A stretch of 64,000 nt of DNA from Crossaster papposus (taxonomy: Eukaryota > Echinodermata > Asteroidea > Velatida > Solasteridae): contig JBAIAA010000815.1 of assembly GCA_037893245.1 (NCBI GenBank), positions 392,501 to 456,500 of the forward strand. Direction: 5' to 3'. The first letter of the stretch is position 1. Each line of letters begins with the position of its first letter. Positions 1 to 11,522 of the stretch are shown one piece after another. A model generated the notes under the pieces. The model searched no databases. It saw nothing but the letters and a program-made list of their open reading frames with translations, and was not told the DNA's origin. The position numbers and the translations under genes are program-made.

Positions 1-294
1 TTCAAAAGGTGGTAGCGATTTTGAGATATTGCCGAAAATCTGGAGCGGTTATGTCCACGCAGAAAGAATAATCTCCATTGGAATACACAATCTGAGAAAC
101 GTCACTGTAGTAACGCTTCTCAGATTCAAATTTTTGGGGATAAAAAGTGATATCTTTTTCCATAACCGCAGTACTTTAAAGTGAAAAGTTTCTAAAATGC
201 ATTATACTATCCAAAGCTGCTGTACTTCTTACCAAGTAAGTTTTTATTGCCATACATTTTTGGAGTAATTACCAAATGTATACGATCCCTTTAA
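1..294 (-). mobile_element. F1 MITE, copy A (truncated by window edge)
   Basis: A non-autonomous element of the family I call F1, in reverse orientation. It matches the full-length copy at 13569-13971 almost throughout and ends in CGTATACGATCCC-TTTAA at 278-294, so the TTAA at its end is intact. The other end lies outside the window. No coding capacity. F1 has five copies here (1, 11310, 13569, 21969 and 59491). Confidence 0.85.
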
Positions 295-479
295 CTAAAG
301 GTTTTCTCGATCAAGTTTGTAAAAAAAAGCATTCAAATTCTTTTTTGAATGTACGTATTTGAGTGACTTTGGTCACGGTGCCAATTCTGAACAATTGTTA
401 TGAATTAATCCTGGCAATGGAACCAATGATCCCTCCAAAGCGCTCTATAGGCAATGCAGCGCGCAAGCCTGAAGAAACC

Positions 480-575
480 TGATAACAGAAGATAACGAGA
501 AGAAGTTACAGTTTTAGATGTGAGAGGAAAACCACAGAAGAATATTGTGGGCAATACCCACAACATCCTGTAAAC
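480..575 (-). mobile_element. SINE fragment (body only)
   Basis: About 60 bp around 510-565 (AGAAGTTACAGTTTTAGATG followed by a GGAAAACCACAGAAGAATAT motif) matches the body of the tRNA-headed SINE at 14640-14886 in the same orientation. The tRNA-like head is not recognisable here, so this is a truncated relic. Confidence 0.5.
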
Positions 576-758
576 TTTGTAAAGTTACAAGTGCCTACTT
601 AATGTTATAAAGGTATTTGACTTTACCATGCACAATGTACTGTATACGGTACACTCGCACTTACATAGAAGAATAATAAAATAGCAGTGTCAAAATGTCT
701 GTGCAGTACTGTGGTGTGGAGAGCAGAAAAAAGGGTATGGCTTACTGGTGACTGCTCT

Positions 759-1137
759 ATGTTCCGACACCCCTATGTTCCGACACCCCTATGTTCCGAC
801 ACCCCTATGTTCCGACACCCCTATGTTTCGACACTCCTATGTTCCGACACCCCTATGTTCCGACACCCCTATGTTCCGACTGCTCAAGCTATGTTTCGAC
901 ACACCTATGTTCCTTCACACCTATGTTCCGACACCCCTATGTTCCGACACCCCTATGTTCCGACACCCCTATGTTCCGACACCCCTATGTTCCGACACAC
1001 CAATGTTCCGGCACGCCAATGTTCCGACTACTCAAGCTATGTTCCGACACACCTATGTTTCTTCACACCTATTGTCTGACACCCCTATGTTCCGACTACT
1101 CAACCTATGTTCCGACACCCCTATGTTTCGACAACCC
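759..1137 (+). repeat. 16-bp minisatellite, left arm
   Basis: About 23 head-to-tail copies of ATGTTCCGACACCCCT, with variant monomers (TTTCGACAC, TTCCTTCACAC, and a longer GACTACTCAAGCTATGTTCC form). The unit has no stop codon in any forward frame and 16 is not a multiple of 3, so all three frames stay open and give 16-residue periodic peptides. These reading frames are a by-product of the repeat; nothing suggests translation. The reverse complement of the same array follows at 1201-1392. Confidence 0.95.
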
Positions 1138-1200
1138 GCATATAAGATTGTGCTAGCCTGTTGCATTAATGACTCAATCTCATGTGGTAACATACATTTT

Positions 1201-1392
1201 GTGTAGGGGTGTCGGAACATATGGGGTGTCGAAACACAGGGGTGTCGAATCATAGAAATGTCGGAACACAGGAGTGTCGGAACATAGGTTGAGTAGTCGG
1301 AATATAAAGGTGTCGGAACTTTAGTCGGAACATAGGTTGAGTATAGAGGTGTCGGGGCATATCTGGGTGTCTGAACATAGGGGTGTCGAACA
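1201..1392 (-). repeat. 16-bp minisatellite, right (inverted) arm
   Basis: Reverse-complement copies of the same unit (AGGGGTGTCGGAACAT), more diverged than the left arm and including the inverted form of the variant monomer GACTACTCAACCTATGTTCC. The arm begins GTGTAGGGGTGTCGG. A roughly 63-bp non-repetitive spacer separates the arms, so a transcript across 759-1392 could fold into a long hairpin. Confidence 0.9.
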
Positions 1393-2519
1393 AATTACGT
1401 GACGTAACAGAAACTTGACCAACAAGTCAGCGAGTCTGCATGTTAAGTCACGCGATTATACACGCAACGTCTCACGCCAATGCAAATACGACACAATTGT
1501 TCTAGGAATGTTCTGAGTGTTTATGTCAGTGAGCCAAGACGTTCTAGTAGTGTTCCTTCGTTTTGAACGTACGTACGACCGTACACCGTAAAGACCTCGC
1601 CATTGCCCAATGAGAAACTCTGCACAACGGGCTCCGCCCAATTCAGACTGTTGTATTGACTGAACATCATAAATATTCATGTTATACAGAAGAGCTTTTT
1701 CAAGAAAGGCAGTGCACACAGAAAATCCCGTATTGTACTTGTACATGTACATGTACAGTATATAATGTACAGTATAAGCGTGTAGCTATGTATTTCCCCT
1801 GTACCACACGTTGCTATGCGGACTATTAGTCCCCATAGCACCGTGCGGTACGAACAAAAACAAAACAAAAGCCACCTGTTAATAGGAATTAGGCACGTAA
1901 AATAATGTAGGTTATGTTGCGTGGCTCTTGACACGACTCTGTTTTTATTTGCATGGTAGCATAATATATAAATAAAGTTTCACCTAATAAATAATAATTT
2001 AAATAACAACCATATTTTATGAACCAAATAGTAAAAATGCCTTATTGTGTAGATGTATTGACATTATATTAATTGCAGGGGACCCCGTTATTTATGTACA
2101 GCATCATTTTGAATACCTAAAATGTTCTAGAATGTTTCAATCCTGGTATTTGTTACGTATTTAAATTTCAAAATTTAAAATTAAGAAAAATGTCCATGTC
2201 TCAAACAAGCACATTACTTATCGCATTACTCAGCTTTTCCATCAAGGTGTTGTCGAACTTTAATGTAAATACATACACTGGTAATGACATCCGAAATAAA
2301 ACAATCAGAGTATTTATTTTAAATTCATCGTAATGAATTTATTAAAAACACGAGGGTTTAAAATAACATAGCAGAAGAGTGACATCTTTAAAATAAATAA
2401 AAACTATAATAGGCTAATTATAATAAGCAAACTTAAATCTTACATGAAATGGACAGCCTATTCCTGTTTGTCGTTCGTCATCTTGCCGTGGTGGAGCCGG
2501 GTGCATCTCTCCTTGCAAC

Positions 2520-3187
2520 AGGTCTGCTGTTCACTTTCAAATGAGATTTCGTTCGTTCGTAATTCTACTTAGGTGTGCTGTTCACATTCAAATGAGATTT
2601 CGTTTGGTCGTAATGCTGTTCAGGTCTGCTGTTCACATTCAAATGAGATTTCGTTCGTTCGTAATGCTACCTAGGTGTGCTGTTCACATTTAAATGAGAT
2701 TTCGTTTGGTCGTAATGCTATTCAGGTCTGCTGTTCACATTTAAATGAGATTTCGTTTGGTCGTAATGCTGTTCAGGTCTGCTGTTCACATTCAAATGAG
2801 ATTTCGTTCGGTCGTAATGCTGTTCAGGTCTGCTGTTCACATTCAAATGAGATTTCGTTTGGTCGTAATGCTATTCAGGTCTGCTGTTCACATTCAAATG
2901 AGATTTCGTTCGGTCGCAGTGCTATACAGGTGTGCTGTTAACATTTAAATGAGATTTCGTTCGGTCGTAATTCTGTTCAGGTCTGCTGTTCACATTCAAA
3001 TGAGATTTCGTTCGGTCGTAGTGCTATACAGGTCTGCTGTTCACATTTAAATGATATTTCGTTTGGTCGTAATGCTGTTCAGGCGTGCTGTTCACATTTA
3101 AATGAGATTTCGTTCGGTCGTAATGCTATTGAGGTGTGCTGTTCACATTCAAATGAGATTTCGTTTGGTCGTAATGCTATTCAGGTT
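2520..3187 (+). repeat. 51-bp minisatellite, about 13 copies
   Basis: Units run AGGTCTGCTGTTCACATTC then AAATGAGATTTCGTTYGGTC then GTAATGCTRTTC. Copies differ at a few sites (TTCG/TTTG, ATTC/ATTT, GTGTG/GTCTG). Because 51 is a multiple of 3, a 17-residue periodic open frame appears at 2675-2941; I read it as a repeat artefact. The array lies inside the Harbinger-like element. Flanking 1926-2519 and 3188-3826 are AT-rich and show nothing else I recognise. Confidence 0.92.
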
Positions 3188-3826
3188 TGAATCATAGACC
3201 ACACTGCTGTACCTTTGGTTACATTGCCGGACAACTGACCGGACAACCAAACCCTTGCTATGCTTGACCAGGGCCCCGTCCAACTCCCTGGTAAATACAC
3301 ACATTTATAAAGTACTCGTAACGACGGAAAATTACCTTTCTCTTACAAAGTTGTTTTTGTTTGCTTAAAGTTAGGGCCTGATGTTTCAATCCTGGCAGGA
3401 TCTTTCTTTTAAGATGAAAGTATATGTGAAACTTCTAGAAAGTGCCGGTGTGAACATTAACAAAAGGTGACCATATTTAGTTTCAATGTCCCCAAACTTG
3501 AAACACGAATTGGAGAATGAAAATCGCAACATGAAAATATTTATGTCTGAAATACTCTCAAAGTCGAGAAAATAGCATTTTAAGCCCCAAATTTCAATTG
3601 TGATTGTAACAATCGAAATTAAGGACAATGTCAGTGTTTACACGCTAAAAGTTTGCACGGATTTTTAATATTTTCTCCTGACTTAGATGAAGGATTAAGC
3701 CTACATTTTTACAGGTTTGTTTTATCATGTATATATTGAATCACACAAAGTAAAAACACTGCACTGTCAGCTTTACTAGTTCTATATTTAACCTTTAAAC
3801 AACCAACGGTATGCCTTTAATTTAAA

Positions 3827-5330
3827 TCAATGAATATTGTCTGTTAATCTCAAATGTCGCTGGGCTAGGCAGGCGCAGAGTTCCGCGACAATGGGCATCA
3901 GCCATTTGGGATGTCGGTACACACCCTTCACTGCTCGGTATGTCTTGAAGAATCCTATAACGTGCTCAATTCTACATCTCGAATCTTCCTCATTGAACAC
4001 ACCCATGGCCATACGTTCATCAGCATCAGCATCAGCATCAGCAAGAAGACAACTGTCATCCGGAAAGTTATAATCCAGGTCAGGGCCATACAATGTATGG
4101 CATCAGGTGGTACTGGCCAACATCGTTCTGATGTCCAAGAAAGCCACTCTGAACATAGCGGATGTTCTTCCTGTTGTCGATGATTATCTGTGAAGAAAAC
4201 AAATCTATGATTTTATTATGATGTTTTTCAAGGGATGATTGTGGTGTAATTAAAGAAATATGACAATTGAGAGACGTTAGTGAAAATGGAAGACGGTGAG
4301 GGGAAAATAATTAGAGTTGATCGTAAAATATGACGATGGGGAAGATGAGAGATGATAGATAGGAGATATGAGACGATGATGAGGGATCAGGTAATATCCT
4401 TCTTACTAAAAACCTTTCTCTTTTTATTTCTTTTCAAAAAAAAAAATATCATCAGTTTGAGACCTTACACGGAATTATGTTATAGAGATATATACAGAGT
4501 ATAACCAAATAAATAAAACATGAGGCTTTGCATGGTGGGAGATACAAACTGAGGCAAATATAACTGGACTAGTGATCTTTTATTGTAAAGTTCATTTCAT
4601 GGCCCTAAGAGCACTTAATAATTTATGACACCCCTTGTTAAGAATACACACATTTCCATTGCACTGTCACGCGAAGGCGTTTTACAATAAAACTTAAAAA
4701 CATTGCTGTGGTAATAATAGTAACCGGAGTGTGGTAACCTAGACAACAGTGATATATAGTGCTCGGTAAGAAAAGAGTTGAACGTAAACTTGAGTGAAAC
4801 AAATGGCAATTGCAAAACTCTTACCTGTGTGCTCATACAGTGATATCGAGAATATATAATATCCGCTGTAAAAGTCCTCTTGGTTCTCTGACTGTGGTCT
4901 TTTGTATTTCATGTAGGGTGCCATCGATGGCCCCCACTGCAGTAGGAAATACATCCCACTTCTTTCTAATGGCGAACCATTTCTCCCTACTTGGCCAAGA
5001 AATGTTTGATTGGAAATAATACCAAAGTAAAGTTATGACAGAATAAATGTCTCTCGTGACAGCAGCCTCATTCATATTAAATAATGCAGCGAGTATATCA
5101 TAAGTTGGGTGCTGTCGAAGCCATATCAAAATGTTATATTAATGGGGCGATGGAGATGTCTCCTTCTGGGTTCCTGGTTAGTGATAAAAGGCTGCAGATC
5201 ACGGGTGATCATCAGCATCGACTCTGGTGTTTCTCCTGTGAGACGAAAACAACCCTGGCGGGTCCCTCACCAGATCATCAAAGAGGTTTCTTGGATTGAG
5301 GTGAATGTCAACGACTAAATCAGGAAACAT
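3827..5330 (-). pseudogene. PIF/Harbinger-type (ISL2EU-like) transposase, frameshifted, two exons
   Basis: DDE transposase relic read right to left. Frame 5129-4833 gives WLRQHPTYDILAALF (a helix-turn-helix-like N-terminal region), then a WPSREKW segment and GAIDGT, the first catalytic Asp. A one-base insertion near 4900 shifts the frame to RPQSENQEDFYSG, and another shift near 4855 leads to RYHCMSTQ. There the sequence meets a good splice donor (ACACAG/GTAAGAG, GT at 4824-4823); the acceptor is a pyrimidine-rich tract ending CAG at 4188. The exons join in phase as STQ/IIIDN, followed by RYVQSGFL. A further one-base loss separates this from HQNDVGQYHLMP (second Asp). The last exon, in the frame 4093-3827, has IGPDLDYNFP-like sequence, a GATGCT microsatellite replacing part of the domain, then RIEHVIGFFKTYRAVKG (the catalytic Glu) and a typical C-terminus. 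Also upstream, a TGA breaks the frame near 5195. Family features are clear; the gene cannot make a working enzyme. Confidence 0.85.
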
Positions 5331-5944
5331 TTATAACTTCTTCGAATTTGTTAAAATGTTAACACCTTTAAATTTCTGTTGAACATAGCATTTTTTTATT
5401 TATTATTTAATAGCGAAAACTGTTTGTATATTATTCTATCTTGCAATAGAAACAGGGTCTACTTTCAACTACGCAACACAACCTACTTTCAAATGAAATT
5501 CTTTTACGGGCATAATTCCTATTAACAGGTGGCATTCTTGTTATTGTTCGTACCGCACAGTGCATGCTATGGGGAATAGCAACGTGCGGTACATGGAATA
5601 GGTGCATATGCAGCTTTGCGCTTAGATATCAACTTTGTACATGTACCTACTTTATAGGTACATGTACAATACGGGATTTTCTGTGTGCACTGCCTTTCTT
5701 TAAAAAGCTCTTCTGTATAACATGAATATTTATGTTTTCAATCAATACAACGGTCTGAATTGGGCGGAGCCTGTTGTGCAGAGCTTCTCATTGGGCGATG
5801 GCGAGGTCTTGACGGTGTACGGTTGTACGTACGTTCAAAACGAAGGAACACTATTCGAAAGTCATGGCGTGGTCTATGGCGTACGTTAGAGGGCGCCCGC
5901 ATCGGCGGCCTACGCGCGCTGCATACGGGACGTCTTCTTGAAAC

Positions 5945-6115
5945 TTGGGCCCTTTTCCAAACCTCCAGGCTTCGGCTTTGGCTTCGGCTTTGGCTTCGGC
6001 TTTGGCTTCGGCTCCGGCTTCAATTTATGAGGCTTCGTCTTCATGAGGCTCCGCGACAAGCCTTAAAGTTTTGGAACACCGAGGCTTCGGGAGGCTTCGG
6101 CTGGCTTCGAATAGC
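5945..6115 (-). repeat. GCTTCGG-rich dispersed repeat, copy 1
   Basis: Contains TTTTCCAAACCTCC followed by repeated GCTTCGGCTTTG hexamer-like units and further GAGGCTTCG motifs. The reverse complement (GAAGCCAAAGCC then GGAGGTTTGGAAAA) reappears at 8856-9000 and 53264-53362, which makes it a dispersed family with an internally expanding 6/12-bp repeat rather than simple microsatellite DNA. Confidence 0.75.
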
Positions 6116-6129
6116 GACTCTATGCCATT

Positions 6130-8850
6130 CGTGATGCTTCGTTACATTTCGTTGAGTTACCGGCCTATGGATGGAAACATCGCTAATAAACGGCCGAAGC
6201 GGTATTATTTTGCGCCTGCTTTCACTGCGGGGACAATAGACGTATCCAGGAATAAAACTTGTATACATGTATATATGCCATTTATTCACTCAACCAAAAT
6301 CTGTCTTTTCCCCTTTTCGTAACCGCGTCTGTAGACCTCTGGAAAAAAATTTGTTTTGGGGGCACAATTTAAATATTTCAATAACAAACAATCCACTTTT
6401 TTTTTTGGGGGGCGGGGGGGGGGGGGGGGGGGTTGCAGGTGCCAGGCCAATGCCTCATTCAAAATACTTTGTTTGCATCGCTATTGCTAAAAACGGAATC
6501 TATTTTTACTTCTCGAAGAGACCTTGTAATTCTTTTTTTACGATTTGATCTGCAGCTTCGATCTAAAATTAAGATGCACTCCTTTAATATGCTGTGTCCG
6601 TCTTTCAAGGAAATAAATATGTACTTTTCGGCAAAGAATTGTCAACCATGTATTATTACTGATGGTTTATTTGGCAAACAACATGTAAAAATAAACATTT
6701 AGATTAAGACAGGGCAACATAATTACAAATCATTCAATATAAAACTAAACAAAAGATTAAATTGAGAATATAATTAACAAATAAGTGCTCACATAGATAA
6801 TTTAAAAGACAAAACTGCAAAAGAAAATCCCAATGTTAAATTTAAAAATTAACAACAAAATATTTAAATTTTGAAATTGTAATGTATCCTTTGCTGTGAC
6901 TTTTGGGAATATATATTATTGAAACCCCCTACCACCAGTACAATTCTAAAACAATAATAGCTCCTTTGAAGTAAGTTTTCACAAATTTAAAGACATGCCA
7001 GGATTAGGTTTGGTTTAAAAATAGATTGAGGCCTCAAATAGAGGCTGCTCAAAACCAACCTTTTTGAAATCGCTTTTGATTGATAGGTTGTAAAAATTGT
7101 ACTCCTTTCTTAAAAACATGTTGTTTTCCTTGATGTAATAGTAGTTTATGATGTACATGGATTTTTGCCTTTTAATATTTTAATGAATCTGGTTTTATCA
7201 TTTTACAGTGCATTTAAATGTTATGTACATAACGTTTGCACTTCATAAATAACATTATTATTGTCAGGCCTACATTTTATACTTCAAGACTTTCTACTGC
7301 TGACAATTGATTATTTGAAATAGAATTTTCCCAGCATATAAACAAATATCAACTGTCATTTGTAGTGCAGGCATAGGCATTATAAATAAGAGAGTTGAGT
7401 TAAATTGACCAGGACCTGTTCCAATATTTCCATGCTGTTCCAGTGTAAACAACATAAATAGGGAGTGAATTGTTTTTCTTCAAAATTGGGAGATTTAGGT
7501 GAGCAAATATGTGAGCACACTCAGTACAGATCTTTAGCTTTGATTGTTCAGAATATACCTGTGCAATTAGTCTCTATATTGTCAAAGATCCTTTATAACA
7601 ACACGGCTGGCAAGCATAAATTGAGATTCTCCCTCTTTTGGCTGATGGACTTGGAGAGGCTTGTATTGGAGAATGAACCTTCCTCCACTGCTAGAAATAA
7701 GTAGTGGGAAGAAAATGAGTTGCCCAACTTTCCTAGTGCAAACAATCCATGGTGGTGTAGAAAGTCCACGATGGAGTTTACCTGTGCTTGAATTCTGAAT
7801 ATCCTCAGAACCTAAGAACCATCAAGAAAATAAACAAAAGCAGAATTAAGAATGGTGATGGTCTAGGACAAAATAGCAAGTTAGGTATACACACACACTG
7901 AATGCTTTAAGTGGTGGTGTTGGTGCAAACAAATTTGCCTCCCAAACAAGACATTGTGTTTTTCCTGAGGAAATGCTCCACAGCGATCACCAAATTGGTT
8001 TATGGCTCGTTCAGTTTAAGCAGCAAATATTTGGTTTATCTTGCGTACAGATTCTGCTTATGATAGAAACTAATCAATCTAATCAAAACACAATAAAAGT
8101 ATACTTCTATTTCAAAAAGAAATTAGTTGTTAATTTCCAAACTAACCCCTTTTCCTTCCAGCTTCCAGCTCTAAAGCTTATGACATGTTGAAATTTTAGA
8201 GGTGAAATTGTTGAGCTACATTCTTTCTAAATCTCCAGCAATATTTTCTTTTTTGTAGGCCTAGCCTATTAACTCAGATTCTGTTATTGAATATAAAACT
8301 ATTTTCACTTATTTTTTGTATTAACATGCATGTGACAACGAGGTGTAACAATGCGCTCAGTTAAACTGGCTATTGTTACGGCATGCCGTGCGATTCTCAA
8401 AATGGGTGCCGACTGCTCCATCTAATGATCTAGTAAATTGAACAGAAATTGCGAATAAATCCATGCCTATAAACCGGCTAACGTTAGGCTACACCCTGTA
8501 TAACATGCCCTTATACCATACTGACTTGTGGAAACTCGTTATGATCAATAGTTTCGGGTCAAAAGAAGCCAGAAGGCCGACTGCCATAACAACAGCCACT
8601 GTCCCACTGCCTTTATTTACATGTATAACCAGGCAGCTTGACTAGTGCGGGTTTGCATGGAAGTTGGTTGGACTAGTTGGAATTGAAACTTTCGTCGAAA
8701 AAAACGGTAGCATAACGTTAGGGTTAGAAATGTTGTCCTAGGTCCTATAGATAGTATGATTATCTTCATGGTTACACGTAACATTTTCAATTGAGTTGGT
8801 AAATTTCTTTTATTAACAAAATCATTAAACTTACAGTGAATTAAAGTCAC
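6130..8850. other. No recognisable gene; T/G homopolymer at about 6400-6432
   Basis: AT-rich sequence with many stops in all frames. The only structural feature is a run of T followed by a broken run of G at about 6400-6432. A 79-codon open frame (7465-7704) has no recognisable domain and no supporting splice sites that I can defend. Confidence 0.6.
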
Positions 8851-8855
8851 CTCCT

Positions 8856-9000
8856 CGGCAGGCTTCATAATTTAGCCAAAAACGGAGCCTCTTGATGAAG
8901 CCAAAGCCAAAGCCTCCATTTGGTATGGGCTTCAAAATGGCGGAATGGAGACGAAGCCGAAGACGAAGCCAAAGCCGGGGGTTTGGAAAACAGCCCAGGA
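8856..9000 (+). repeat. GCTTCGG-rich dispersed repeat, copy 2
   Basis: GAGCCTCTTGATGAAGCC, then repeated GAAGCCAAAGCC units, ending GGGGGTTTGGAAAACAGCCC. Inverted relative to copy 1 and in the same sense as the copy at 53264. The shared boundary is the GGTTTGGAAAA motif immediately after the repeat units. Confidence 0.7.
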
Positions 9001-9790
9001 CTAGATAGACAGCGCTGCGATCACACCAAAAACCAATAATACAAAAATACCCCCACAGCATAGGATGACATAACCATGTTGTTACCAATTCGGCTTAAAA
9101 TGCTGGAGGGTTTTCTCGCAGAGGTCATAACGGGTCTTTAATCAGGTGTAATAGAGAGAGAGAGTAAAAAAACTCTGCAAGTCTTGAAAATCCATTTGCC
9201 TATCAGCAAGAAGATCGTTCTCTTTGTTCAGGGTGGAAATGTGATCCTCGTTTTTATAAGGTTCCGTCCTGAGATGTCCGGGTCCTTGTCTGATAGGTTC
9301 CCTGCTGAGATTGCCTTATGCCGCGGGGACAAACTCGCGACCAACGCCCGCCACATGCTCGTTCAGAGCGTGTATTTGAAGAAGAGGGTATACAATCACG
9401 GATAAAAACCAATGGTTGGATACGCTACTTATACGGATACCTATCGGATTTCGACTGTCAATCTACCGAATAAAAACAACAACAACATGGAAACACTTCA
9501 GTCGACCTGGGTTCGGGACTTTCTTTCAAGATAATCCAGACCTAACGGGGCAGAATAACCGGACACCCTTCCCGTCTGTCTCAAAGACAGCATAATTGCC
9601 TCGCAACAGCGCTGTCGCAGACTCGCATGGAAGTCATAGCCTTGCCCAAAAGATGATTCGAAAAACGATACAGTCTCCTAGATCAATTTGGATGCGGTTA
9701 CATGCCGTAACAATGGGGAAACTTTAGTCAATTTTCAGTCAATTTTCAATATATTTCTGCATATTAAACGATAATGCTATTACAAGATAA
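9001..9790. other. Unassigned; short AG microsatellite
   Basis: No gene or dispersed repeat recognised. A short AG run sits near 9150-9163. A 73-codon open frame at 9184-9405 shows no known motif. Confidence 0.5.
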
Positions 9791-10213
9791 ATGTCTCTGA
9801 AGAAGATCTTGTTAAGATCGAAATATTAGGCCCTCTTAACTTATTTGATTTGTATATTTCAGGTGATTCCATCCAGTAAGCAGTTTCCTGCAGTTTTAAT
9901 CTTATTCAAAAGATAAATACAATAAAAAAACACATTTTGTTTTAATAAAAAATGTAGATCAGTTTGAAAATTTTTGGCCAATATGTATAATAAACAGAGC
10001 TAAAATATCGATTTTCCATAAAACACCACAGAAATTCCTGAAAAAATATTATAGAATTAAAATTTGCCCTCTATCGACACACTTGATTACATACATGTGG
10101 CCGATTTTACCAATGCTATGATCAATCTTAGGAAACATGAATAAGATTAAGACTGCTGCAAACTGCTTACTGGCTGGAATGACCTGAAATAAACAAATCT
10201 AATATTTCGATTG
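9791..10213. mobile_element. Inverted pair of Penelope-like/retroelement tails with hammerhead-like core
   Basis: The left arm (9791-9912, minus sense) and the right arm (about 10129-10213, plus sense) share GCTGCAAACTGCTTACTGG-type sequence, a preceding GAATAAGATTAA, and a following CTGAAATATACAAAT. About 215 bp lie between. Further single copies are at 56388-56437 and 59408-59490. The left arm also holds CTGAAGA, a GATCTT-GTT-AAGATC stem-loop and GAAA (9797-9823), the order of the conserved hammerhead ribozyme core, with one extra A. Penelope-like elements are known to carry hammerheads in their terminal repeats, so that origin is plausible but inferred. Confidence 0.55.
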
Positions 10214-10619
10214 TAATAATTGTATGCGGTGCTTATAACGTGTACATCGCTTTATCACCAACATAAAAATGATCAAAGCGCTTCACATTATTACCCCGGT
10301 CATAATGTAGATGTTGTACACATTAAAAGAAATTTCGAATTCTTTATTAAAAAATTGTTTACCAAAATGGGATTTAGAAGCTCACTTGTTTCAAAATATA
10401 TCGTGATAACTGAGCATGCGCTAATACCCGATACTTGACAATTGGATGCATGACGCATGCGTAAATCTTTGCCGAGGAGCTAGCACTATGTACACAGGAT
10501 TTAGAGCATCAGTTTCCACTAGTATCGGTTACGAAGCCATTATAATTTACGGAGGCGTTGGATTTTCAACATTGAGATGTACATGTATAGGTTTTTCCGG
10601 ACGATAATACTTAATAGAC

Positions 10620-11250
10620 AATGTGCACATTCATTTTGTAAAAGATGCATTCAATTTCGCGCTGATTTTGATAACGACGTATATCCGGCTTTCATTTTTG
10701 CCAAAACGAGCATTCGATTTCATTTTGTTTCATTCAAAATAAATGACTGTGCATAACGTTTTATTTCAACGATTACAAATAAGTGATTAGGCTCTTGGTT
10801 TGACGCAAGCGTGGCCGATTATTAAGAATGTGCAATCTGTTTCGCAGCAAATCGGTTCGTCATTGTGTCACGGCCTGAATTGAACAATCTTTTTCATTTG
10901 TTATAATTTAAATTTGCACATTCTGCGTTAAATTTGGGTATATTTTGCATGCTGTGGGAGGTTTGGTCGTCGCCCAGATTTCATAGCAGGAGTTAATGTA
11001 AAAACATGAAAAGCGTCTAAAACCGGCTGGGCCGTTTTAAAATAGGAAAATAGTCTTCAAAATAGTCGACCAATTTACCCACTGCGTCATTCCATTTCGC
11101 GCGAAATAAAATGCTGCTAAAAATGGTCGTTCGATTTTGTTTTATGACTAGGCAAATGTACTGTTGTTGTGTCATTCAATTTAACAAAACAAGAATCAAA
11201 TTTGCAGAAGCGTTTTAAAGGCGTATTCGGTCATTCAAATTCATTATTGG
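10620..11250 (+). repeat. Loosely spaced CATTCNATTT motif cluster
   Basis: At least seven occurrences of CATTCAATTT-like words (for example at about 10629, 10648, 10710, 11087, 11130, 11173 and 11233), often followed by CGCG or TTGT, within 630 bp. Spacing is irregular, so this is not an ordinary tandem array. It may be a degraded minisatellite or internal sequence of an unrecognised element ending near the F1 copy at 11310. Confidence 0.4.
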
Positions 11251-11309
11251 GAAGGCATTTCCGTCATAATGTGCAAATGCTCTGTTAAACTTTTGTTTCC
11301 TTCAGAATG

Positions 11310-11522
11310 TTAAAGGGATCGTATACGTTTGGTAATTACTCCAAAAAATAATGGCAATAAAAACTTACTTGGTAAGAAGTAAATCAGCTTTGGATAGTAT
11401 AATGCATTTTTAGAAACTTTTTACTTCGAAGTACTGCGGTTATGGAAAAAGATATCACTTTTTATCCCTAAAGATTTGAAACTATAAGAAGCGTTACTGC
11501 AGTGACGTTTCTCAGACTTATA
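11310..11522 (+). mobile_element. F1 MITE, copy B (3' truncated)
   Basis: Begins TTAAAGGGATCGTATACG and matches the first half of the full element through the GCGTTACTGCAGTGACG segment, then diverges at TTATAATGGGCAGG. The right terminal repeat is missing. Confidence 0.85.

Larger units (their letters stand above)
1540..5858 (-). mobile_element. Decayed PIF/Harbinger (ISL2EU-like) DNA transposon with long inverted arms
   Basis: Two inverted arms of about 380 bp bound this block: 1540-1925 and 5475-5858. Shared landmarks, each seen once per arm and inverted, are GAATTGGGCGGAGCC, a CGTACGTTCAAAACGAAGG stretch, CATGAATATTTATG, a poly-AC/GT TGTACATG microsatellite, GTGCGGTAC, and CCACCTGTTAATAGGAATTA. 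Between them sit a 51-bp minisatellite and, on the minus strand, a broken transposase gene. I infer that the arms are the ends of one transposon; long terminal arms around a transposase support this, but no target-site duplication was recognised. Confidence 0.65.

Noticed and set aside
687..1206. Overlapping open frames of 121-152 codons in three forward frames
   Set aside because: They run through a 16-bp repeat with no stop codon in any frame; the peptides are pure periodic repeats.
2675..2948. Open frames with a 17-residue period
   Set aside because: 51-bp minisatellite; the period is a multiple of three, so one frame stays open by construction.
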